From positions 1-50,021 of the IMG/VR virus record IMGVR_UViG_3300033153_006092: a stretch of 50,021 nucleotides of DNA; one strand, written 5' to 3'. Within the stretch, counting starts at the first letter, position 1; every line of letters begins with the position of its first letter. Made by a program: the position numbers and the translations under genes. Below are positions 17,161-24,780 of the stretch, piece by piece. The DNA comes from a virus. Below the pieces are notes generated by a model. It was not told the origin of the DNA and ran no database searches. It saw only the letters and a program-made list of their open reading frames with translations.

Positions 17161-20100
17161 TGGGTAAGCCATCAATAGATGAATTACTATCTGAAAAACC
17201 ATCAGTAGATGAATTGTTAAGTAAGCCATCAGTAGATGAACTATTATCAGGCACGGCGGCTGAAACCCTTCCGGCACCTCCTGATCTCAAGCAAACTCAG
17301 CCGCCATATACTGGCATTGGGGAGACTTCTCGCATATCTCCGGCGACAACCGCAAAAGGAGTCTCCCCTGCCGCCTCTCCAGAATTATTTTACAATAAAG
17401 AAGAATTAGATAAATTTGTTAAGCAGTATGGTTTAACACAAAAGCAAGGTTTACCATGGTGGGATAAGTTAGGATTTTTTGCTAGAGTAGGTAAACAAGC
17501 TAAGATAAATGCTTATAGTCAGACTCTTCTTGGTGAAGCTAGCGCAAAAATTGCCGGTAAAGTAGCAACAGAAGTTGCTAGGCCATATAATGTATTATGG
17601 CAATCTCTACAAGATGCGGCGGCACTTGCTAGAATAGGTACTCAGTATGCTTTCTTGCGACCACATCCCGGTACCCCTATACAAAAAAGATTACTTGGTG
17701 AAGCAATAACTACTGTTAAGAAGTACCCAGATAGAGTAGTAGATGCGTGGAATCTTGACCCTATTACCAGTCCTTTAGATACTGTTATGACAGGTGCGAT
17801 GAGTCAAGATGATTTAGAAATATTCAAGGCTAATCTAAGCGAAAAACGAATAATAGGCAAAGTATATACTGGTGTTGACCTTGCATCAATGTTAGCAGGG
17901 GATGTTTTTATAGATTATTTATTATTTGGAGTAGGTGGACGTGCGGCTACCAGAGCATTGAGTCTTAGGTCTGCAAGGTTTGCTAGAGCGGCACAAGCAT
18001 TAGCACCTACCAAATATGCAAAAGCATGGAAAGGCCATCCGATGATTGGCAAGATGGTCTTAGGAAAAGAATCTTGGGCTAAACAATTTTCTCGCACATC
18101 TGATTATTTAGTCAGACAAGGTTATGATAGTGTTATATATGATACCATAAAAAGGTCTGTTACACCTAACATTGATGAATTTATAGCACAATCATTACTT
18201 AAACCAAAGGCAGGTTTTCAAGCTGGCCCCAGATATATAGCAGGCGGTAAAGCATATCTCGATGTAGCTGGTAATGTAGTATCAAGAGAATTACCTATTA
18301 GTAAATTTTATATGAATTTGTTAGACCAAATAGATGATGCTGCCAAGAATGTAGATAACCTGACTAAGAATTTAGATGATATTACTAAAGAGAAGGCCAG
18401 ATTATCTACTTTAGCGGATGACATGGGTTTCAATAAACAGAAAACGGTCGAAGATATTTATGATCAATTTGGTCACCCTATAGTGGAACAAGCAGTAGAT
18501 ATACCTACTCGTACCAATATAGAATACTCACTATTAGATGAATTAGATACCTTGTCACGAGCCGAAGAAATGATAACTGAGGCTTTACCAAGAGCACAGA
18601 TATGGAAACAGATGGTAGATTCTAAACGGGTATCTATGCTTAATGGCTCTTTCATAGACTATGAGACTATAACAAGATCGGCTAGAGAAGCATACATTGA
18701 TAGACTTGTTAATTTGCCAAAGAGTGCAGGTGTAATAGCCAAAAAGAAAGGTATAAGTCTAAGTAAAACTATCAGAACATATAAGAAAACCGGTATTACT
18801 AAAACGTATCTACATGGCACTAAAGAACTACGAACTGCTATAAAGGCTGATATAATTAAGGCTATTGAAGCTGTGTCAGATGGTAGAGTGGTTAACTATT
18901 CTTTAGAGAAATTAACCGATGATGAATTTTTGGCATTATTTGATTATATCAATGTTTATACATCTGCACCGGAATCATTCCATAAATGGGCAGGGTTTCT
19001 AACTAAAGAATGGTATAAACATCCTAATCCCCCTTTACCACAAATCTTTGCACCATTCAGATATTGGATGCACAGAAAAGGTTTACGGCAAATACCTGAT
19101 GTTGTCGAACATGCTGATATGATGCAGACAAGAGAAGCTTTGCGGTTTAAAGATGAATGGGATGAAGTTATTGATGGGTGGAAAAAAGTATTCAAGCGCA
19201 AGCCAGAAGAAAAAGATTTTAAGCGGCTATTTGATTTAGCAGAAAACCAACAAGCGGCGTATGATGATGTAGTTAAGAGTTTTACACCATCCCAATTAAC
19301 CGCTGATAGAGTTGTAGCTGACCAATGGATTAGTCTTAGAGATTATTATGGTAGTAAGTTTAAAGCCCAAGGTAAATTCTCTGATGCTATCCCAGAGATA
19401 GAAGATTATGTAACATGGTTTACCAAAAAAGTAGAAGATATACCAATAAGTGAAGAATTTAGATTAAATAGGTTTGTTGAAACATTGAATAGGCGTAGGC
19501 CAAAAGCTATGGATAAAATTACTGTACCTATTCTAAAGAAGCGTGTAAGACATATAGCACCTGAACTTAAGAATTTAGAAAGTGCTTATGTAGATTATCT
19601 TAACTATGCCGCATGGAATTCTAATATGGAACCGGCATTAAGAAAAGCCAAAACTCTTGCGTCATTAACTGGTGATAAAATAGTTATAGATAAAACAACT
19701 AATTGGATTAACTATGCTATTAGAGGTTTGCCAACCAAATATGAAACATGGACAGACTATCATATATCAAACCGGCTTATGGACGCCGTAGAAACTGGCA
19801 CTAAATGGTTACCAGAAAGAATGAGAATCAAAGCACAAGTTAGGTCTACTAAACAGTTGCTAACAGCATGGCGACGTGCTACATATTCTGGTGCTATGAT
19901 AAATCCAACGCCAATGGCCAATAATATACTACAGAATATAATGAATATTGCACCAACAAATGTTAATTCATGGGGACATGGTGTAAAGTCTATGTTTACA
20001 GAGGGCGGGCAAGAGTTAGCAGAAAAGCATAATACCTTATTGTTGCAGAGGATGCCATTGGAAGGCTTTACTGTTACAGATTTAACTAAAGTTGAGAAGT

Positions 20101-20915
20101 GGGGTACTGCTGGCTTTAGACTTGCAGATAGGTGGAATGTAACAGTTGGCTTTAATGGAGCCGCCTATCATTTTGTTAAACGTGGCGGTGATACTAACCT
20201 TAAAATACTACGCCGTTTCGCAGACATAAGTAGTTGGCGTGATACTGATAATGTAATGAAGGCTATTTCTGATGCGATGAGTGCCGGATTATTTAAGGCT
20301 GAAAAACAGTGGGCTAATGATTTAATTAGAACTACACAGTATATATATAAACCATTTGGATTACCGCCATATATGTTTGGACAAATAGGCAGGTCTATGG
20401 GTCAATTTACCACATGGCCATCAAATTATTTTTATTCTTATTTACCACAAATGGTTGAAATGACCGTGACTGGAAAAGCGCCATGGGGTACACTTACTGG
20501 AATGGAGAGACATGCCTTGTTAAGACATTTCTTATGGGCAGAAACTATTGTTACAGCCGGTGGTATAATGGGCTTTGATATGAAGAAACAAAAGACACCG
20601 GGGCCACATCTATTTGGAGATAAATTTACTTTAGTCTCTGGTGCAATGCCGATGGGGGCACCACCACTTCCTACATTTCTTGAAGGATTAACCAGAGGAA
20701 TTTTGTTTGGCATATTAGGTGGTAGTGATAGAGAAAAACAAATAGGATGGTCAAAAATCAAGTCAGGAACAACTTTTGCACCACCAATACTGGCTGGAAA
20801 ATTATGGAAAGTAGGAACAGGAGAGAAACCAGCTAGAACCATTCTGCTGCCTGTATTAGAAGAAGATTCTAGCTGGGATTATAAACCTAGGCGTCCTTCA
20901 CGACCGAGGCGTTAA
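17160..20915 (+). CDS. Large internal virion / DNA-ejection protein (probable)
   Basis: The product is about 1251 aa, the longest intact protein here. It begins with three copies of a nonapeptide (KPSIDELLS, KPSVDELLS, KPSVDELLS; residues 3-30) followed by a Pro/Thr-rich linker, then long mainly helical segments with a few hydrophobic stretches (VDLASMLAGDVFIDYLLFGVGG near residue 245). Its size, place at the end of the late operon and lack of enzyme motifs fit the largest ejection protein of short-tailed phages, which forms a trans-envelope channel. ATG 17160 (AAGGAG upstream) is preferred to 17142. No lytic transglycosylase motif was found. Confidence 0.6.
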   Translation: MGKPSIDELLSEKPSVDELLSKPSVDELLSGTAAETLPAPPDLKQTQPPYTGIGETSRISPATTAKGVSPAASPELFYNKEELDKFVKQYGLTQKQGLPWWDKLGFFARVGKQAKINAYSQTLLGEASAKIAGKVATEVARPYNVLWQSLQDAAALARIGTQYAFLRPHPGTPIQKRLLGEAITTVKKYPDRVVDAWNLDPITSPLDTVMTGAMSQDDLEIFKANLSEKRIIGKVYTGVDLASMLAGDVFIDYLLFGVGGRAATRALSLRSARFARAAQALAPTKYAKAWKGHPMIGKMVLGKESWAKQFSRTSDYLVRQGYDSVIYDTIKRSVTPNIDEFIAQSLLKPKAGFQAGPRYIAGGKAYLDVAGNVVSRELPISKFYMNLLDQIDDAAKNVDNLTKNLDDITKEKARLSTLADDMGFNKQKTVEDIYDQFGHPIVEQAVDIPTRTNIEYSLLDELDTLSRAEEMITEALPRAQIWKQMVDSKRVSMLNGSFIDYETITRSAREAYIDRLVNLPKSAGVIAKKKGISLSKTIRTYKKTGITKTYLHGTKELRTAIKADIIKAIEAVSDGRVVNYSLEKLTDDEFLALFDYINVYTSAPESFHKWAGFLTKEWYKHPNPPLPQIFAPFRYWMHRKGLRQIPDVVEHADMMQTREALRFKDEWDEVIDGWKKVFKRKPEEKDFKRLFDLAENQQAAYDDVVKSFTPSQLTADRVVADQWISLRDYYGSKFKAQGKFSDAIPEIEDYVTWFTKKVEDIPISEEFRLNRFVETLNRRRPKAMDKITVPILKKRVRHIAPELKNLESAYVDYLNYAAWNSNMEPALRKAKTLASLTGDKIVIDKTTNWINYAIRGLPTKYETWTDYHISNRLMDAVETGTKWLPERMRIKAQVRSTKQLLTAWRRATYSGAMINPTPMANNILQNIMNIAPTNVNSWGHGVKSMFTEGGQELAEKHNTLLLQRMPLEGFTVTDLTKVEKWGTAGFRLADRWNVTVGFNGAAYHFVKRGGDTNLKILRRFADISSWRDTDNVMKAISDAMSAGLFKAEKQWANDLIRTTQYIYKPFGLPPYMFGQIGRSMGQFTTWPSNYFYSYLPQMVEMTVTGKAPWGTLTGMERHALLRHFLWAETIVTAGGIMGFDMKKQKTPGPHLFGDKFTLVSGAMPMGAPPLPTFLEGLTRGILFGILGGSDREKQIGWSKIKSGTTFAPPILAGKLWKVGTGEKPARTILLPVLEEDSSWDYKPRRPSRPRR

Positions 20916-21068
20916 TATAATTCCCGAATTCAAGCACTCGACACAACCAACGCCTTTACACTTTGGGCACTCTATTATTACCATATTAGATGATTCCCTA
21001 AGTTGTTTAACCCATTGTTTTGTCCGTTTAATAAGTTGTTCTTTGCTATTCAATTTATTTTCCACCAT
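20898..21068 (-). CDS. Small zinc-ribbon protein
   Basis: This 56-aa frame starts MVENKLNSKEQLIKRTKQW and contains CPKCKGVGCVEC, a CxxC...CxxC zinc-knuckle pattern that chance would rarely give. It overlaps the phosphatase stop by 19 bases and the convergent ejection gene by 18. The ribosome site is weak, so a later ATG (MVIIECPKCK, with AGGGA upstream) may be used. It would be the last gene of the leftward operon. It may be a DnaJ-type or other zinc knuckle; function unknown. Confidence 0.5.
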   Translation of the reverse strand: MVENKLNSKEQLIKRTKQWVKQLRESSNMVIIECPKCKGVGCVECLNSGIILTPRS

Positions 21069-21535
21069 TTTTTGTTAATAGCTGGCCAATATCTAATATC
21101 TTTCAATGGCCTAAAATTAGGGTCTCGTTTTGCTAAATCTTTTGGATAATGTTTAACTAGAATATCCCTGGCTCTTGCATCTGTATAACCTAGTGCCCTT
21201 AATAACTTGTAAGCCACACTGACAGACCTATTTCTACCAGCCGCACAATGAATAAGTAAATGATTTTTACCATCATTCATTGGATGTAGAACCCAACAAC
21301 CAAACGTAGTACAGGTATCCCAAAATTCTGAACCTTTTGGTTGTCCATCGTCTGGTGTATAAAAATGCAAAACTATTATCTCATTGTTAGGTATAAACCT
21401 TATATCACAATCTCTAGTCAAACTAATGATATGAGTTATACCCATATTTAGAACATCGTTCATTGTAGGTTGCTCGTTAATAGCACCACCAACATATATA
21501 TTTTCTTCTGTTCTTAACCTTTGTATTCTTGGCAT
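21050..21535 (-). CDS. Dual-specificity protein phosphatase-like
   Basis: The product is 161 aa. The signature LIHCAAGRNRSVSVAY at residues 94-109 gives the catalytic Cys97 and Arg103 of the HCx5R loop, with a candidate general-acid aspartate at 62-63 (YTPDDGQP). Length matches a minimal dual-specificity phosphatase domain. It would remove phosphate from proteins, nucleotides or lipids; the target is unknown. GGAG precedes the ATG and the gene overlaps its upstream neighbour by one base. Such enzymes are uncommon in phages of this size and may counter host signalling. Confidence 0.85.
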   Translation of the reverse strand: MPRIQRLRTEENIYVGGAINEQPTMNDVLNMGITHIISLTRDCDIRFIPNNEIIVLHFYTPDDGQPKGSEFWDTCTTFGCWVLHPMNDGKNHLLIHCAAGRNRSVSVAYKLLRALGYTDARARDILVKHYPKDLAKRDPNFRPLKDIRYWPAINKKWWKIN

Positions 21536-21819
21536 TAGCTTACTCCTATTAACTTAAATCTAGCAACATTTAACCCTTCGATATATAAATACCCATTCAT
21601 ACTAGGATATATATCATCCCAGAAATGCTTGTATTTGAATGTATAATTACCGGGGTCGTTTTCTATCACCTCAAATTTCCCCCAAACAAAACGACCCCAC
21701 AGCACATTAAAGCCGTATGTCTTGTCATCCACCCCTTTGTATATCACTTTATAATTTACAAACCAGAACCACCACCAGCCACGCATCTTAACTTTCCATT
21801 TACCTAGAATTTTCTCCAT
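21535..21819 (-). CDS. Unknown aromatic-rich small protein
   Basis: The product is 94 aa, strikingly rich in Trp, Phe, Tyr and Lys (GWWWFWFVNYKVIYKG) with alternating strands, suggestive of a small beta barrel. No family is recognised. It has AGGTGAG upstream, overlaps the membrane protein gene before it and touches the phosphatase gene after it, so it is part of the leftward operon. Confidence 0.55.
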   Translation of the reverse strand: MEKILGKWKVKMRGWWWFWFVNYKVIYKGVDDKTYGFNVLWGRFVWGKFEVIENDPGNYTFKYKHFWDDIYPSMNGYLYIEGLNVARFKLIGVS

Positions 21820-22045
21820 CTAACTCACCTTTCATTTCATTATATGCTCGCATCTTCTCGGTGCAATTATCTATTGCAATCTTTAACTTATCTATTTCTG
21901 CCAAGTAAGATTTTACCTCGGTCTCTTTAACTTTGACAACCAAATGCAAAATTAAATTTTCTTTTGCTATACCCCTGGTTATTAAACACATAACTATTAT
22001 AAACAGTATTATAAACCCTACCATAATGTATACAGTTAACGCCAT
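21800..22045 (-). CDS. Single-membrane-segment coiled-coil protein, i-spanin candidate
   Basis: The product is 81 aa. One strong hydrophobic segment at residues 5-24 (VYIMVGFIILFIIVMCLITR) is followed by a heptad-like helical region (VVKVKETEVKSYLAEIDKLKIAIDN). This is the layout of inner-membrane spanins (Rz type), which join endolysin and holin in Gram-negative lysis. The endolysin lies about 2.4 kb upstream in the same operon. No partner lipoprotein was found, so this is a guess from architecture. Confidence 0.45.
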   Translation of the reverse strand: MALTVYIMVGFIILFIIVMCLITRGIAKENLILHLVVKVKETEVKSYLAEIDKLKIAIDNCTEKMRAYNEMKGELDGENSR

Positions 22046-22055
22046 TTTACTTACC

Positions 22056-22541
22056 TCACTTTCTTAATTGTTTTGTAAAAGTTTCTAACGAATAAAAATA
22101 TACTTCACCAAATTTAGAATCAATCGCATACACTCCTTTTTGTAAACACAATTCTAATTCTTTTACCCATAATTCGTTTGTGATATTTGGCCACCAATCG
22201 TATGTATCTGGTGGTTCATTTAACATTACATACAGCGGTGTTCCAACGTAGATAGTACGGCAATCAAGATAACTTACAGAAATTGCCGGGTGTGAAAAAC
22301 CATCTTCATAAAAACTATTATCACAGTGTATGTCAAGACTAGTTAACCATTCTAAATTAAAACCAATCTTTGTTCTACTGCGAGTAGATTTGTGGTCAAA
22401 CCTAATCAAAATATCACCAACACTGGCTAACACATCCCCTTTGTTCTTTCTTCTTGAACCATAATATTCTATAATAGTCCAGCCATATTTTTTTAGGTGC
22501 CTAATTAATCTATACTCTTGTGCCTGTGAATATCTACTCAT
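22056..22541 (-). CDS. Nuclease-like protein, PD-(D/E)xK/Holliday-junction-resolvase-like pattern
   Basis: The product is 161 aa. An N-terminal helix with Glu (QAQEYRLIRHLKKYGW) followed by GSRRKNKGDVLASVGDILIRFDHKSTRS matches the E...GD...D-x-K order of PD-(D/E)xK nucleases such as archaeal-type junction resolvases. The rest is unrecognised. It could cut branched DNA before packaging or act in repair. GGGGTATT lies upstream; it overlaps the previous gene by one base. Confidence in the fold is moderate. Confidence 0.5.
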   Translation of the reverse strand: MSRYSQAQEYRLIRHLKKYGWTIIEYYGSRRKNKGDVLASVGDILIRFDHKSTRSRTKIGFNLEWLTSLDIHCDNSFYEDGFSHPAISVSYLDCRTIYVGTPLYVMLNEPPDTYDWWPNITNELWVKELELCLQKGVYAIDSKFGEVYFYSLETFTKQLRK

Positions 22542-22975
22542 TACAATACCCCCTTTGGTATTATCATATCGCCTACCAGCATAATTTTGCTGGCCAATAC
22601 TGTGCCCTTTGGTAAGTTAGCCAGATACGTATATTTAAAACTCCATTCCCTCTTTATAGTTTCACATATACTTAATACATATACACACGGTATTATATAG
22701 TGGCTTGAAGAACAACTACATCCAAAATCATTATAATAGTAAAATTCTTTAGCCGACAAATATGAGTCAAAGCAAAACAACGGGTAGTTTACAGATGGAG
22801 CCTCAGTCCATTTATAATGATAATATTTTTGGTCAAAGATATATTCACCTGTTCGTGTGATTATATCCTTTACGACACAACTATAGTGTTGAAAGTTTTT
22901 ATACTTTGTTACCTTATAACCAAGTTTATAATTTTCCGGCAAATTTATATTTGAATATAGCTGGTGATGTAACAT
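22541..22975 (-). CDS. Unknown protein
   Basis: The product is 144 aa, rich in Tyr, Lys, Cys and Ser (FGCSCSSSHYIIPCVY), with a strand-rich C-terminus (NLPKGTVLASKIMLVGDMIIPKG). No family or motif is recognised. It lies within the tightly packed leftward operon, abutting the nuclease-like gene by one shared base. Confidence 0.55.
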   Translation of the reverse strand: MLHHQLYSNINLPENYKLGYKVTKYKNFQHYSCVVKDIITRTGEYIFDQKYYHYKWTEAPSVNYPLFCFDSYLSAKEFYYYNDFGCSCSSSHYIIPCVYVLSICETIKREWSFKYTYLANLPKGTVLASKIMLVGDMIIPKGVL

Positions 22976-22987
22976 TATTCATACCTC

Positions 22988-23320
22988 CTAAAATGGTACC
23001 GCATCAGGATTGTCCTTATTATATTGCCTTCTGTATGCTATCTGCCTATCATATTCAATCACCCCCATAGATAGTTGTTCTGTTAATTGGTCTACTTTCT
23101 TAAAGGAAGTTCTAAAATTCCTAAATTTTGTATCTTTTCTAGCCTTAACAAATTCTCCTTCTTTTGGCCAATCAGATTCACCAAATGTAACGCTTAGCCA
23201 TACCAAATATTCTACATCAGTATACTTATCCTTAATTGTATTATACCGGTTAATATATTTTCTCAGTTCATCAGCTAGTTGTAAAGCGACTAGGTTCATT
23301 TGGCCATTATTTCCATCCAT
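22988..23320 (-). CDS. Unknown protein
   Basis: The product is 110 aa, mostly helical and charged (LADELRKYINRYNTIKDKYTD..., YRRQYNKDNPDAVPF). No motif is recognised. GAGG lies before the ATG, and its start overlaps the end of the upstream gene by 25 bases. Probably an early accessory protein. Confidence 0.55.
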   Translation of the reverse strand: MDGNNGQMNLVALQLADELRKYINRYNTIKDKYTDVEYLVWLSVTFGESDWPKEGEFVKARKDTKFRNFRTSFKKVDQLTEQLSMGVIEYDRQIAYRRQYNKDNPDAVPF

Positions 23321-23685
23321 TTCAGAACCTCCATAAATAAATCAACCCCATCCAATGGTTTTATACCGGTTTTTCCTGCTATCATTTCAGCATGTTTATG
23401 ACAATCTTTGTCTAACATCCGATAAATGATACATAATTCACATATATCGCTGTTATAACCATGTTTTTGTTTCATATACGACGCATTATTGCACAATGGA
23501 AAAAGCATACTTTTCTTTAACATCATCTCACCAAATTTTATACTTTGTTCATCGGTCTTAATTAACTTAAATATTTCCATAGTATACAATAATGCTTGAT
23601 ATGGATCGGTTATATACTTAAGTGGTTGTTTTAGCTTAGACGCACGGCCAAAATGTCGTGTCGTAAAGAACTTTCTAAAATTCAT
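23296..23685 (-). CDS. Unknown cysteine-containing protein
   Basis: The product is 129 aa. Its centre has a cluster of Cys and His (FPLCNNASYMKQKHGYNSDICELCIIYRMLDKDCHKH), which could bind zinc; the flanks are helical. A Shine-Dalgarno-like TAGGAATA lies upstream. No known family is recognised. Confidence 0.55.
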   Translation of the reverse strand: MNFRKFFTTRHFGRASKLKQPLKYITDPYQALLYTMEIFKLIKTDEQSIKFGEMMLKKSMLFPLCNNASYMKQKHGYNSDICELCIIYRMLDKDCHKHAEMIAGKTGIKPLDGVDLFMEVLKWMEIMAK

Positions 23686-23711
23686 TTTTTTTTATTCCTA
23701 AATTTAAAGGA

Positions 23712-23924
23712 CTACCCAACCAAAAGTTCTGGGATCGTTTCTGCCTTCAATTCATCATAATTGCATTTGATGCCTGAAATCTTGGCGTCGTTAGTGCCGT
23801 CATCATACCAGTCAACGCCTTTGTAATATTTACATCTGTTACCTGACTCAATGCAATCACATATATCCTGTATACATTTGTTTTTAGGACACTCGATGGC
23901 TATAATAGCATCCAAAATCTTCAT
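23712..23924 (-). CDS. Small cysteine-rich protein
   Basis: The product is 70 aa with six cysteines, most in one run of pairs (ECPKNKCIQDICDCIESGNRCKYYKG). The spacing suggests a metal-binding or disulfide-linked mini-domain. AAGGAG precedes the ATG. The gene sits just downstream of the small membrane proteins near the endolysin. Function unknown. Confidence 0.55.
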   Translation of the reverse strand: MKILDAIIAIECPKNKCIQDICDCIESGNRCKYYKGVDWYDDGTNDAKISGIKCNYDELKAETIPELLVG

Positions 23925-23930
23925 CTTCGT

Positions 23931-24047
23931 TCACGCTCCTTTCTTTTCAATCTTTTTTCGCTTATGTCGCATTTTAGATATAATCCCCCATGCCGTCGCA
24001 ATGCCGAAAAACCCCGCAATAGCAGCCGACAGAATTCTCAATATCAT
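23931..24047 (-). CDS. Short single-pass membrane protein
   Basis: The product is 38 aa: a hydrophobic N-terminal helix (MILRILSAAIAGFFGIATAWG) and a strongly basic tail (KMRHKRKKIEKKG). The ATG at 24047 overlaps the upstream stop and GGGGTGG is upstream; the longer open frame from 24122 is out of phase with this signal. Its size and charge pattern resemble pinholin- or antiholin-like peptides next to endolysins, but this is only suggestive. Confidence 0.5.
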   Translation of the reverse strand: MILRILSAAIAGFFGIATAWGIISKMRHKRKKIEKKGA

Positions 24048-24292
24048 TATAACCACCCCATCAATATAAAAAATAGCCCGGTAACACCTATACCAAATAA
24101 ATACCCTTGTATATCTTTCCAAGCCATATCATGGATATGCAAGTGTTCACGAACCTCATAAAAAACAAAACCTACAGCAAACATGATACTCAATGACGCA
24201 GACCGGGAATGGATTATTACATTGACAATCCCAACCGGGAAATGTAATAAAAACCTTGGCCAATCATGTATGAACCACAATTTCCTTCTCAT
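24047..24292 (-). CDS. Membrane protein next to endolysin, holin candidate
   Basis: The product is 81 aa with two or three hydrophobic segments (FLLHFPVGIVNVIIH, SLSIMFAVGFVFYEV, LFGIGVTGLFFILMGWL) and several histidines (HDWPRF, EHLHIHD). Size and position next to the endolysin support a holin or holin-like role. It is preceded by GGGGGAG about ten bases before the ATG. It overlaps the following small membrane gene by one base. Confidence 0.55.
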   Translation of the reverse strand: MRRKLWFIHDWPRFLLHFPVGIVNVIIHSRSASLSIMFAVGFVFYEVREHLHIHDMAWKDIQGYLFGIGVTGLFFILMGWL

Positions 24293-24298
24293 TTTTAC

Positions 24299-24421
24299 TC
24301 ATTCTCCCCCTTTCCAAATATCTTTCGCAATGGCAAGACTCCCACTGCGAAAGGTAGTGTTCTTCACTCGGTTTGTAAATAAGAAATCCGGTTCACCTAA
24401 TTCTCCTTTCAATATATCCAT
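24299..24421 (-). CDS. Small ORF between endolysin and membrane protein
   Basis: This 40-aa frame (MDILKGELGEPDFLFTNRVK... ending DIWKGGE) overlaps the endolysin stop by 13 bases and ends seven bases before the next gene's start, filling a space that would otherwise be empty in a gap-free operon. Its own ribosome site is weak (GACGGG upstream). No family is recognised. It could be a real small lysis-region gene or chance. Confidence 0.4.
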   Translation of the reverse strand: MDILKGELGEPDFLFTNRVKNTTFRSGSLAIAKDIWKGGE

Positions 24422-24762
24422 ATAACCCGTCCGATCTTGTGGCCGTCCCCCGCATGAATAAAATTTTCCCCTATCCCGATACGAATAAAACCTGCCTTAA
24501 GTAATGCAGTAATAATTTTATACCGAGAACGAGAATCTGTGCAGGCAATATCAGCCGCCAAACCGAATAAATGTTCACTATTCTCTGAACCACTGACTTC
24601 TTTGTTATGTTCGACACAACGATAACCAGATGTAATTACGAAAGGTATGTCTGCAATATCTCTGGCTTTTTGTAATTTACCAACAAAAACTCTTTGCATC
24701 TTTACTTTACCACAACAAGGGCACTTGAATTCTTCTTCGTTAAAGTTTACAGATAACCTCAT
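24409..24762 (-). CDS. Endolysin: M15 peptidoglycan peptidase
   Basis: The product is 117 aa. Zinc ligands of the M15 family appear as His64 (SEHLFGLAADI), Asp71 and His103 (NFIHAGDG), preceded by the typical ITSGYRCVEHNKEV. This fold cleaves D-Ala or L-Ala-D-Glu bonds in peptidoglycan, so it is the likely lysis enzyme. A CPCCGK motif at residues 14-19 near the N-terminus is also common in phage M15 enzymes. No signal peptide is present, so a holin is needed. It lies downstream of the PrimPol-MCM gene and upstream of small membrane proteins, forming a lysis cluster in the early operon. Confidence 0.85.
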   Translation of the reverse strand: MRLSVNFNEEEFKCPCCGKVKMQRVFVGKLQKARDIADIPFVITSGYRCVEHNKEVSGSENSEHLFGLAADIACTDSRSRYKIITALLKAGFIRIGIGENFIHAGDGHKIGRVIWIY

Positions 24763-24780
24763 CTTTGATTATTCTCCTTT

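Noticed and set aside
17319-17368. Nine-base inverted repeat GGGGAGACT/AGTCTCCCC
   Set aside because: Lies inside the Pro-rich linker of the ejection protein with no other sign of regulation; may be chance or a small insertion.
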